Assembly (NCBI GenBank): GCA_017461285.1
Contig: JAFTYS010000029.1
Location: 1 to 34,327 of the forward strand
DNA: 34,327 bases
Direction: 5' to 3'
Source of the DNA: Bacteroidales bacterium
GTDB taxonomy: Bacteria > Bacteroidota > Bacteroidia > Bacteroidales > UBA932
In this document: positions 1 through 7,423 of the stretch, piece after piece
Layout of the letters: the number at the start of each line of letters is the position of its first letter
Numbering within the stretch: the first letter of the stretch is position 1
Made by a program: the position numbers and the translations under genes
Notes under the pieces: model-generated
Database searches by the model: none
What the model saw: the letters and a program-made list of their open reading frames with translations, nothing else
Told to the model about the DNA's origin: nothing

Positions 1-126
1 AAAGGGACATTCAGGCAGATAGGCATTGAGGACATAGAATGGATCAGTCTGAACGGAGTCAAGCAGGCAGCTCCCGAACAACGTGCAGCATGGCTGGATG
101 AGATAAGGCGGAAGTTTGCCTTATGA
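1..126 (+). CDS. 3' end of an unidentified gene (partial)
   Basis: Frame 1 is open from the left edge to a TGA at 124-126, giving a 41-residue C-terminal tail that ends in DEIRRKFAL. It has the look of a real C-terminus: charged, helical, with no rare residues, and its stop overlaps the stop of the minus-strand antiporter gene by 6 bp in a convergent arrangement, as is common in this tightly packed genome. I do not recognise the family from this fragment. No signal, membrane or catalytic motif is visible in the part present. Confidence 0.6.
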   Translation, partial: KGTFRQIGIEDIEWISLNGVKQAAPEQRAAWLDEIRRKFAL

Positions 127-1497
127 GTATTTCCTTGGAAGCCGCAGGATGATGGCGAGCAGGGCGAATGATCCCATTACGAAAGGATAGTAGAGGTATC
201 CGATTATTGAGATCGATGATGCTCCGGACAGTCCGGCAGCCATCAGAAGCTGGGCTCCGTATGGAATCATTCCCTGGATCAGACACGAGAAAGTGTCGAG
301 GATACTTGCGCTTTTGCGTGGGTCAAGCCCGTATTTCTTCGTGATATCCTTTGCGATGCCGCCGGTTGTGATGATTGCTATCGTATTGTTTGCCGTGCAG
401 AGGTTGGCAAGGGATACCAGGCCGGCGATGCTGAGCTCCGCGCCGCGTTTCCCGCTTATCTTACGGGTCATTCCGCTCACGATGAAATCCAGTCCGCCGT
501 TGGCTCGGATCAGTTCAAGCATGCCTCCGGCGAGCATTGTCACGATGATCAGGTCGCCCATTCCGCTGATTCCGTCCCCGATCGAGGTGAGGAAAGATGT
601 CCAGCCAAGGCTTCCGTTGAGGAATCCGATGAGGGCGTTCACAAACAGACCTATCGTCAGCACCGCAGCTACATTGATGCCCGAAACAGCAAGCACGATG
701 ACGAGTATATAAGGAACGAGAAGGATCCAGTCTATAGGGCCGGCTTCGGGCGTTACAGATACGGATGATCCCAGTATTATATAAAGTATTGCAACTATTA
801 TTGCTGCCGGACCGGTGATCCTGATATTGGCCTTGAACTTGTCCGACATTGAGCATCCCTGGGTCCTGGTCGCTGCGATGGTCGTGTCTGATATGAACGA
901 AAGGTTGTCTCCGAAGAATGCTCCTCCGACTATTATGGCAGTGATGAAGGGTGTGCTTGAGAGGACTCCTGATGCTCCCGTGAGAGCCAGTTCTTCAGCG
1001 ATTCCCGCTGCAACAGGCACGAGAGCGACTATAGTTCCGACGCTTGTTCCTATGGACATGGAGATGAAGCATGCGGCAAGGAAGAGACCTGCATAAAGCA
1101 GTCTGCCCGGAAGTATCCTTAACGCCAGATTTACCGTGGCATCGATTGCCCCGATCTCCTTCGCAGTTGCCGCGAATGCTCCTGCAAGCACGAATATCCA
1201 TATCATCAGGAGCACATTCCTGTTGCCGGCACCTTCCGAGAATATCGCGATTCTCTGCTCCAGTGTCTTGCCGCGGCAGATAAGGACGGCATATATCGAT
1301 GCAATCAGGAATGCCGCGGAAATAGGAATGGCATAAAAGTCTCCTGCGGCTATGGATGATACAAGGTATACGCAGAGGAATACCAGCAGCGGGCTCAATG
1401 CGAGCCAGCCGTTCATCGGCTTGGCTTCATATGCAGCCCATTTCTTCTTCACCCCTTTCAGGAGCTCGTTGATGTATCTGTTTGGAATAATGCCCAT
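121..1497 (-). CDS. nhaC: NhaC-family Na+/H+ antiporter
   Basis: This 458-residue polytopic inner-membrane protein is likely to exchange sodium for protons (or another cation/substrate) across the cytoplasmic membrane. It has about ten or more hydrophobic segments and the NhaC signature GGAFFGDNLSFISDTT near residues 190-205, followed by a second half containing LCTANNTIAIITTGG and a C-terminal IQGMIPYGAQ motif, all typical of NhaC/ArsB-like ion transporters. The length matches the family. The ATG at 1497 is supported by a TATCTTTG promoter box on the same strand at 1518-1525, leaving a very short leader. The gene is divergent from queH and convergent with the fragment at 1-126. Substrate cannot be fixed from sequence: NhaC-like proteins also include malate/lactate antiporters. 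Confidence 0.88.
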   Translation of the reverse strand: MGIIPNRYINELLKGVKKKWAAYEAKPMNGWLALSPLLVFLCVYLVSSIAAGDFYAIPISAAFLIASIYAVLICRGKTLEQRIAIFSEGAGNRNVLLMIWIFVLAGAFAATAKEIGAIDATVNLALRILPGRLLYAGLFLAACFISMSIGTSVGTIVALVPVAAGIAEELALTGASGVLSSTPFITAIIVGGAFFGDNLSFISDTTIAATRTQGCSMSDKFKANIRITGPAAIIVAILYIILGSSVSVTPEAGPIDWILLVPYILVIVLAVSGINVAAVLTIGLFVNALIGFLNGSLGWTSFLTSIGDGISGMGDLIIVTMLAGGMLELIRANGGLDFIVSGMTRKISGKRGAELSIAGLVSLANLCTANNTIAIITTGGIAKDITKKYGLDPRKSASILDTFSCLIQGMIPYGAQLLMAAGLSGASSISIIGYLYYPFVMGSFALLAIILRLPRKYS

Positions 1498-1517
1498 GGG
1501 AAATCGTTTTGCCGGTG

Positions 1518-1525
1518 CAAAGATA
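1518..1525 (-). promoter_or_regulatory. -7 promoter box for nhaC
   Basis: The minus strand reads TATCTTTG, an exact match to the Bacteroidetes TAnnTTTG -7 consensus, about 20 bp before the nhaC start. No clear -33 TTTG is seen. It forms an 8-bp inverted repeat with the queH box at 1539-1546. Confidence 0.6.
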
Positions 1526-1538
1526 CATAAAATTGGAT

Positions 1539-1546
1539 TATCTTTG
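1539..1546 (+). promoter_or_regulatory. -7 promoter box for queH
   Basis: The plus strand reads TATCTTTG, matching TAnnTTTG exactly. It lies 46 bp before the queH ATG, so the predicted transcript start is near 1553. It mirrors the nhaC box at 1518-1525 with 13 bp between the two. Confidence 0.6.
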
Positions 1547-1564
1547 CGGAGATATATCGACTTC

Positions 1565-1596
1565 GCCCGATATGACTAGGAGAAGCCCGATATGAC
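1565..1596 (+). repeat. 12-bp direct repeat with a tiny upstream ORF at the queH start
   Basis: GCCCGATATGAC occurs at 1565-1576 and again at 1585-1596, a 20-bp period. The ATG in the first copy opens a seven-codon ORF (MTRRSPI) whose TGA at 1593-1595 overlaps the queH ATG at 1592 as ATGA. An AGGAG lies between the copies at 1578-1582. This may be only a small duplication, or it may give translational coupling into queH. Confidence 0.45.
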
Positions 1597-2281
1597 ACAC
1601 AGAGGGTTGATGAAAGCAGATAAGAATAAGAGGACGGGGCTTCAGGCGCCGAAGGGGGAGACTACGGTCCTCCTCCACACCTGCTGTGCACCATGTTCAA
1701 GCGCCATAATAGAGGCGATGGTGCAGAACGGGATAACTCCTGTCATATATTACTGCAATCCCAATATCTATCCTCGCGAAGAGTATGAGATCCGTAAGAA
1801 CGAATGTACCAGATATGCCCAGTCTCTAGGTTTGGAAATCATCGATGCGGACTATGACCATGAGAACTGGCTTGAAGCAGTCAAAGGCCTTGAAGGAGAA
1901 CCTGAAAGGGGAGGACGCTGTCTGAAATGCTTCAAGCTCCGCCTGCTCCGTACGGCGCAGTATGCCCTTGAAAGGGGCATAAAGGTGATCACCACAACCC
2001 TGGCTTCATCCCGCTGGAAGTCTCTGGACCAGATAAACGAAGCCGGCCAGTGGGCTTGTCAGACGGTATCGTCCGGAAATCCCGGGAGATTTCCGGATAA
2101 GGAACCGGAATCAGGCAGTCTGTCCGGGGATTGCCAGGAAAATACGGACGAAGTCATCTGGTGGGACCGGAACTGGCGCAAAGGCGGCCTTCAGGAACGC
2201 CGCCTGCAGATTATCAGGGAATACGATTTCTACAACCAGCTGTACTGCGGCTGCGAATTCAGCATGAGAAAGGAGGACTAA
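1592..2281 (+). CDS. queH: Epoxyqueuosine reductase QueH
   Basis: QueH reduces epoxyqueuosine to queuosine in tRNA, the last step of queuosine synthesis, in the cytoplasm; it is the non-B12 alternative to QueG. The 229-residue protein carries the family cysteines: HTCCAPC (Cys31, Cys32, Cys35), a GGRCLKCF motif (Cys110, Cys113) and a C-terminal YCGCEFS (Cys219, Cys221), which hold the iron-sulfur/metal centre and redox site. A stretch at about residues 156-190, rich in Gly, Ser, Asp and Glu and including two extra cysteines, looks like an insertion relative to the usual family sequence. The start at 1592 has AGGAG nine bases upstream; an in-frame ATG at 1610 is an alternative. The stop overlaps the minus-strand lipoprotein stop by 4 bp. 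Confidence 0.92.
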   Translation: MTHRGLMKADKNKRTGLQAPKGETTVLLHTCCAPCSSAIIEAMVQNGITPVIYYCNPNIYPREEYEIRKNECTRYAQSLGLEIIDADYDHENWLEAVKGLEGEPERGGRCLKCFKLRLLRTAQYALERGIKVITTTLASSRWKSLDQINEAGQWACQTVSSGNPGRFPDKEPESGSLSGDCQENTDEVIWWDRNWRKGGLQERRLQIIREYDFYNQLYCGCEFSMRKED

Positions 2282-2706
2282 AGCCCCCCTTCACATGATT
2301 TAACCACTACCTCGCAACCTTCCCTTACTTCTTCAGGAATCTCGCACCTGGTATAACGTGTGCTCTCGGCTGCGTCGTTATTGGACGTCAGAGTAAGGTT
2401 CCTGTCCTTGATTTCTACATTGTATGCTGCCGCCCATCCTTCTCCGTCGTTATATTTTCCGGTAAGGAGGCCATTCTCAAGATTCCATGTTCCGCGGTAA
2501 AGGCGGTATGCTCCCGAACCTATCTTCTGATACATTCCGAATGTCTTGTCATCGCTGAAATCCAGATAGACATCTCCGCTTACGGAAAGCGATGTGCTGT
2601 GCCACTCTCCGCACAGCTTTTCCTCAAGGGACATCTTGTCGTCCTTGTCCTTTCCACACCCTGCCAGTATCAGCAGTGCCGATAATATGTATAGTAACTT
2701 CTTCAT
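2278..2706 (-). CDS. Small lipocalin-like lipoprotein
   Basis: This 142-residue protein begins MKKLLYILSALLILAGCGKD, a clear lipoprotein signal with the acylated Cys at residue 18. The rest is a GEWHSTSL start followed by alternating beta-rich segments (VYLDFSDDKTFGMY, YRGTWNLENGLLTGKY, NLTLTS), the pattern of the lipocalin-like/calycin lipoproteins common in Bacteroidetes. No catalytic motif is visible; small-ligand or glycan binding, or an inhibitor role, are all possible. I chose the ATG at 2706; the reading frame can be extended two codons to a TTG at 2712. It is the last gene of the minus-strand run GH53-GH2-S8-lipocalin, 43 bp after the subtilase, so it is probably co-transcribed with them. 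Confidence 0.78.
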   Translation of the reverse strand: MKKLLYILSALLILAGCGKDKDDKMSLEEKLCGEWHSTSLSVSGDVYLDFSDDKTFGMYQKIGSGAYRLYRGTWNLENGLLTGKYNDGEGWAAAYNVEIKDRNLTLTSNNDAAESTRYTRCEIPEEVREGCEVVVKSCEGGL

Positions 2707-2749
2707 ATTCAATCCGTTTTTGAATTTCCGGGCTGGCCGGAAATGATGT

Positions 2750-4858
2750 TTAGAGCCAGCCTCCGTTGCTGGTGGCGAAAGGTCTTGATGCGATAGAAAG
2801 CTCTCGCGAATAGGTCATTTCTCCGATGCCGTCTTCCATTGAAGCGTCCTTTCCTACCGCTCCCTTGAGGACAATCTTGCCCGAACCGATCTTAGAGCAT
2901 TCGATCTCAAGCTTGCCGTTCCGTATCACAGGATCCGATGCAAGTCCGAGGGCTGTCTTTGTGGCTGGATCGACACTGACAGTGTAGTCGTCATACGGAT
3001 TGCAGTAGCGGCTGATGTCGATGCTCATCTTCTTCCCTGCCTGGGTCAGGATGGTCGGAGTTCCTTCTATTGCCATGAGGAATTTCCATGCATCGACAGC
3101 TCCGGTACCCATCTTTCCCTTGTATTTGCCGAGGTCCAGCTTGGTCCATGAGTAGCTGCTGAGGTCATAATAGTCCTTTGTTCCGGTAAAGCCTGCGTCA
3201 ATCTCGTTGACGGAGGTAAGGAGCAGCGACTGGAATTCATCCCTTGTCAGCTTCTTGCCTATCTTCTTTGCATATGAGATACCAAGCGCGGCGACTCCGG
3301 ATACATGAGGACATGCCATAGAAGTTCCCTGCATGTAAACGTAATTCTGGTTGCCTTCGATGCCCGGAGAACCCTGGGCGGCATTCGATACGCCCGTCGA
3401 AAGGATCATCATGCCGTAGTTGTTCTCGTCGAAGTATTCTCCTCCAGGCGCTGCTATCTTGCATCCGGGACCATAGTTGGTATATCCTCCAGGAAGGTAG
3501 TCAGCTCCGAAAGCGGTCACCGAAATCACATAAGGAAGGGCTCCAGGGTAGCTCGAGTAAGGCTGCCTGTGGTTTCCTGCCGCGAAGACAGCTATATTAC
3601 CTTCCAGAGACTGGTGGTTGCTGTTCGCCGGATCAAGGAAATACTTCAGTGCTGCATTCTCAAGCGGCGATCCGTCTACCTTCACTTCCTTTCCGTCAAT
3701 ATTGAATTCGCCACCGTTTATGTACATGTCGTCGCTTGTGAGGGCATACGAGTTTCCATATGAGCATTGGGCTATGCAGGCTCCGTTGTCTGCGGCGTAT
3801 ATGAATGCTGCGGCATTCTGGGCGTCCGAAGCGCTTCTGCTGCCTTCAAATATCTGGCATGTCATGAGTCTGACGCCGTCTCCCTTGCCTGTACCGCCGG
3901 CAATCGAGCTCACTCCTGTGCCGTTTCCGTTTTCAGCTCCTATGATTCCGGCCACATGTGTTCCGTGTCCGCTTCCACCGGTCCAGTTCAGCAGGTTACC
4001 CTTTACGGCTTCTGCATCCTTTCCTTCAAGAAGGCCGTTGACGTAGTCCTTTGTTATCTTGGTGCATCCTACGAAGTTGAATCCGTATTTGTCGTCGATG
4101 AATCCGTTTCCGTCATCGTCCACATTGACATCGCCGTTCAGCTCGGCCTCGTTTACCCAGAGGGCGTTCTTGAGGTCCTCGTGCATGCTGTTCACCGCGC
4201 AGTCGAATACGGCTACGATGACGCTAGGGTCGCCTCCGGTGAGCCTCCAAGCGTCGCGCACTCCTACGTCAGCGCCGGCAACGGCATTCTTGGCGACTGT
4301 CTTGTCTCCCGTGTTCACAAGGTTCCACTGATATGGAAGATACGGGTCGTCGAATCCGTAAGGTGAATCTTCAGGAACAGGGCTCATCTTCGTCTGAGGC
4401 GCAGGGATGAACTCCACGACCTTGTCGGAAGTCACAGGCTCGAGGAACGAGTTGTACTGGACGGATACCACCGAAGGAAGCGATGCAGCCTTGGCTGCAG
4501 CTTCCCGGAGAGGAGTGCTTTCGTCAAAGCTTATCTGGTACCATCTGTGAAGCCCGTATTTTCTGGCTACCTCAACATTTTTCGGCTGGATCAGCAGGGC
4601 CGGGAAGAGGTCATCGGCCTCTGATACGGCCAGGATGCCCGCGACTGTCTCTGCATCGCCTTCGGCAATGCGTGAAGCAGTCGCTTCGTCAAGCTTCACC
4701 AGCAGCGAACCCTGCTGGAACTCGCCCTGGATGTCACCCACGATCTTGGTCATGAGGACCTGATCTTCCTGGAGCGCAGGACTGTCTTCTGCAATCTCCT
4801 TTGTACATGCAGTACCTGCAATTGCGAGTACTGCCAGAGCATGAAAGATTCTCTTCAT
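2750..4858 (-). CDS. S8 family subtilisin-like serine protease, lipoprotein
   Basis: This 702-residue protein starts with a lipoprotein signal (MKRIFHALAVLAIAGTACTK, Cys18), so it is expected in the outer membrane or on the surface. Residues about 35-150 look like an inhibitory propeptide. The S8 catalytic domain follows: Asp219 in VAVFDCAVNSMHEDL, His298 in GHGTHVAGIIG, the oxyanion Asn429 in FAAGN and Ser513 in GTSMACPHVSG. A DDDGNGFIDD calcium-binding-like loop sits near residue 247. About 130 residues follow the catalytic domain and end in ATSNGGWL, which may be a small C-terminal beta domain. The Asp motif reads DCA where DTG or DSG is usual. It starts only 3 bp after the GH2 stop, so it is in the same operon as the galactan enzymes. 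Substrate is unknown; glycoprotein turnover or maturation of surface proteins are both plausible. Confidence 0.9.
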   Translation of the reverse strand: MKRIFHALAVLAIAGTACTKEIAEDSPALQEDQVLMTKIVGDIQGEFQQGSLLVKLDEATASRIAEGDAETVAGILAVSEADDLFPALLIQPKNVEVARKYGLHRWYQISFDESTPLREAAAKAASLPSVVSVQYNSFLEPVTSDKVVEFIPAPQTKMSPVPEDSPYGFDDPYLPYQWNLVNTGDKTVAKNAVAGADVGVRDAWRLTGGDPSVIVAVFDCAVNSMHEDLKNALWVNEAELNGDVNVDDDGNGFIDDKYGFNFVGCTKITKDYVNGLLEGKDAEAVKGNLLNWTGGSGHGTHVAGIIGAENGNGTGVSSIAGGTGKGDGVRLMTCQIFEGSRSASDAQNAAAFIYAADNGACIAQCSYGNSYALTSDDMYINGGEFNIDGKEVKVDGSPLENAALKYFLDPANSNHQSLEGNIAVFAAGNHRQPYSSYPGALPYVISVTAFGADYLPGGYTNYGPGCKIAAPGGEYFDENNYGMMILSTGVSNAAQGSPGIEGNQNYVYMQGTSMACPHVSGVAALGISYAKKIGKKLTRDEFQSLLLTSVNEIDAGFTGTKDYYDLSSYSWTKLDLGKYKGKMGTGAVDAWKFLMAIEGTPTILTQAGKKMSIDISRYCNPYDDYTVSVDPATKTALGLASDPVIRNGKLEIECSKIGSGKIVLKGAVGKDASMEDGIGEMTYSRELSIASRPFATSNGGWL

Positions 4859-4861
4859 ATG

Positions 4862-7390
4862 TTATTCTGTCTTTATGTTCATTACTGCCTTCTTCACTCC
4901 CTTTCCGCTTACTTCGACGGTGATGTCTCCAGCTTCGGTCCCGCTCTGGATGATGACGGTCAGCTGTCCGCTGAAAAGATGCATCTGCGGCTTCTGGAAC
5001 GGTTCCAGACATGTCGGGTCTCCGTTGGCGATGGCCCTGAAGCTTCCCGCACCGCTTACCTTTACGTTTACAAGCCTGCTGTCGGCAGGAACCGGGTTGC
5101 CGTCCTTATCCACAAGGCTTACGTTGATATAGCAGAGGTCTTCTCCGTCAGCCTTCAGCACATCCCTGTCAGGCGTCAGCCTTATTGCCGCAGCCTTTCC
5201 AGCCGTGCGTACTGTCTTTTCCTCGACAGCCTTTCCGCTCTCGTCATATGCCACGACGCGGATCTCGCCCGGCTGATATGTCACTTCGTTCCACATCAGG
5301 CGGAAGCGCTTCATTGCGTCTTCTCCGAGACATGGAACCTTGCCGTCAGATTCTTCAAATGTGCGTACGCCCTGCGAAACGCCGTTGACGAAAAGCTCTG
5401 CTGACGGATATGAGGTATATACGAATACAGGAGTCACTTCTCCTTCGCGTCCCTTCCAGTTCCAGTGCGGAAGGACATGGAGGGTCTCCTCCGTCCTGTT
5501 CCACTGGCTTCTGTACAGGTAATAACGGTCCTTAGGGATGGATGCGAGGTCTATTATGCCGAATACCGAAGAATGGTTCGGCCATGCGTCGGTATCATAC
5601 GGCGAAGGCTCGCCCAGATAGTCGAAGCCTGTCCATACGAACTGTCCTATGCACCAAGGGTAGTCTTCGTCGGCTGCAAAGTCGTTGTCCGGTATGTTCG
5701 ACCACCAGCAGAATTCGGTGTCATATGATGAGGACTGATGGTCATCATGCATGATCGCCGACCCGATTGCGGCAGGGAAGTGGTACACTCCTCGCGAGCT
5801 CACCGTCGAAGCGGTCTCGCTTCCGAGGATTATCTTCTGCGGAAGAAGCTCGTATGCAGGGAGGTATCTGTCCACCTTGTAGTTGAATCCGACGATGTCG
5901 AGCTGCTCTGCAAATCCGTTGACCACCACTGCATTATACTGGTCCATTCCGCAGGTGACCGGACGGGTAGGGTCCTCCTGATGGCAGAGACCCTGAAGCC
6001 AGCTGGCTACAGCAAGTCCCTCTGGCTTCCACTGCGAAGGCACCTCGTTCCCGATGCTCCACATGACTACTGACGGATTGTTGCGGAAATGGTGCAGCAT
6101 GTTTATCATGTCTCTCTCCGCCCATATCCTGCCGTCTCCGCTGTCCTGGTTGAAGAACCTGTGGTATCCGTTCTCGCATTTCGCTATGTCCCATTCGTCG
6201 AAGTTCTCGCACATGACCATGAATCCCATCTCGTCGCAAAGCTCGATCAGCTCTTCGGCCGGCATGTTGTGCGATGTGCGTATCGCGTCGCAGCCCATGT
6301 CCTTCAGCATCGTGAGCTGGTGTCGGATGGCTGCTTTATTGACGGCAGCTCCGAGAGGACCGAGGTCATGGTGGAGGCATACTCCGCGGAACTTGCGCGC
6401 CTGTCCGTTGAGGAAGAATCCCTTGTCCGGGATGATCTCTATCGTCCTGAAACCGAATCTTGTGCTGACCTTATCCTGCAGGTCCTTTCCGTGCCTTACG
6501 CTTATCTCAGGCCTGTCCATGTCCCAGTCAGTGTCTACAGATCCGCCTGTATATACTTCTGTCTCAGCAGAATAGAGGGCAGGATCTTCAGGAGACCAAA
6601 GTGCGGGACGCCTGACGGAGATGTTCTGCTCCACCTCTCCCTTATGTATCTGTCTTGTATCTGTCTCTTCAGCCACTACATTTCCCTGCTGGTCGATGAT
6701 CCTGGTCTTTACCGTGACTGCAGATCCGTCCTGCACTCCGTTTATCTTTGTCCTGATGCGGACTGTCGCATGGTCGTAGCTTACGTGAGGGGTGGTCACA
6801 TATGTTCCCCAGACGGGCACATGGACCTGCGGCAGGGTTATGTGGCGTACCTTTCTGTACAGGCCGGCTCCGGGATACCATCTCGACGACTGCTCCCTGT
6901 TTTCAAGCAGTACGGCTATTTCGTTGCCGCCTTCCTTGACCTGCCCGGTCACGTCGCACCAGAAGGAGTTGTATCCGTATGGCCAGAAATAGACTTTCTC
7001 TCCGTTCACGAATACCTGCGCCTCGCTCATGGCGCCGTCGAAATAAAGGATGTGCCTGCGTCCGTCCATCTCTTCCGCCTCGATCTCGAGGCAGCGGCGA
7101 TATGCACCCTTGCCCATGTACGGCAGTCCTCCGGTACGTCCGGTCTTTTCAGTGGCCACATCTTCTCCGTTCTGGACAACGGCTACTGTCTGGAGGTCGT
7201 TTGCCTTGTCGAACGGTCCGTATATCGCCCAGTCGTGAGGTACGGAAACCTTCTCCCAGCCTTCTGCAGCTTCGATGTCATGTCCTTTGCGGAACTCCCA
7301 TTCCTTCAGAATGGTTTCGCTGCGCCGGTTCTGTGCAAGAACACAGACGGCAGCCAGCGATAGTATCAGTGTAAGAATTGTCTTTTTCAT
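4862..7390 (-). CDS. GH2 family beta-galactosidase
   Basis: This enzyme probably removes beta-linked galactose from the non-reducing end of galacto-oligosaccharides, in the periplasm (signal peptide ending near VLAQ). Order of parts: N-terminal jelly-roll sugar-binding domain (about residues 30-200, with PHDW and GKGAYRR motifs), immunoglobulin-like domain (about 200-310), TIM barrel (about 320-600) and beta-sandwich C-terminal domains like DUF4982 and Big-type modules. The acid/base glutamate is in WSIGNEVP and the nucleophile in ILGSETAST (residues 449 and 525 when counted from the start chosen here). I chose the ATG at 7390 (MKKTIL); the in-frame ATG at 7402 lies inside a probable interspersed repeat. 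It follows GH53, with which it makes a galactan-to-galactose pathway. GH2 also contains glucuronidases and mannosidases, but this architecture fits beta-galactosidase best. Confidence 0.88.
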   Translation of the reverse strand: MKKTILTLILSLAAVCVLAQNRRSETILKEWEFRKGHDIEAAEGWEKVSVPHDWAIYGPFDKANDLQTVAVVQNGEDVATEKTGRTGGLPYMGKGAYRRCLEIEAEEMDGRRHILYFDGAMSEAQVFVNGEKVYFWPYGYNSFWCDVTGQVKEGGNEIAVLLENREQSSRWYPGAGLYRKVRHITLPQVHVPVWGTYVTTPHVSYDHATVRIRTKINGVQDGSAVTVKTRIIDQQGNVVAEETDTRQIHKGEVEQNISVRRPALWSPEDPALYSAETEVYTGGSVDTDWDMDRPEISVRHGKDLQDKVSTRFGFRTIEIIPDKGFFLNGQARKFRGVCLHHDLGPLGAAVNKAAIRHQLTMLKDMGCDAIRTSHNMPAEELIELCDEMGFMVMCENFDEWDIAKCENGYHRFFNQDSGDGRIWAERDMINMLHHFRNNPSVVMWSIGNEVPSQWKPEGLAVASWLQGLCHQEDPTRPVTCGMDQYNAVVVNGFAEQLDIVGFNYKVDRYLPAYELLPQKIILGSETASTVSSRGVYHFPAAIGSAIMHDDHQSSSYDTEFCWWSNIPDNDFAADEDYPWCIGQFVWTGFDYLGEPSPYDTDAWPNHSSVFGIIDLASIPKDRYYLYRSQWNRTEETLHVLPHWNWKGREGEVTPVFVYTSYPSAELFVNGVSQGVRTFEESDGKVPCLGEDAMKRFRLMWNEVTYQPGEIRVVAYDESGKAVEEKTVRTAGKAAAIRLTPDRDVLKADGEDLCYINVSLVDKDGNPVPADSRLVNVKVSGAGSFRAIANGDPTCLEPFQKPQMHLFSGQLTVIIQSGTEAGDITVEVSGKGVKKAVMNIKTE

Positions 7391-7397
7391 ATTCAAT

Positions 7398-7423
7398 GTC
7401 ATTCTGAACGAAGTGAAGAATCT
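7398..7423. repeat. Probable copy of a widespread interspersed 26-bp repeat
   Basis: The plus strand runs gtcattctgaacg then aagtgaagaatct, filling the whole gap between the GH2 and GH53 genes. From memory it is a near match to a dispersed intergenic repeat (consensus of the type GTCATTCTGAGCG followed by AAGCGAAGAATCT) seen in many Bacteroidetes and other phyla. Only one copy is in this window, so repetition itself is not shown here. Confidence 0.45.

Noticed and set aside
6089..7363. Long plus-strand open frame (424 residues) opposite GH2
   Set aside because: It is antisense to a clear GH2 gene with intact catalytic motifs; the encoded protein has no domain, signal or sensible composition. 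It arises from the codon bias of the GH2 gene.
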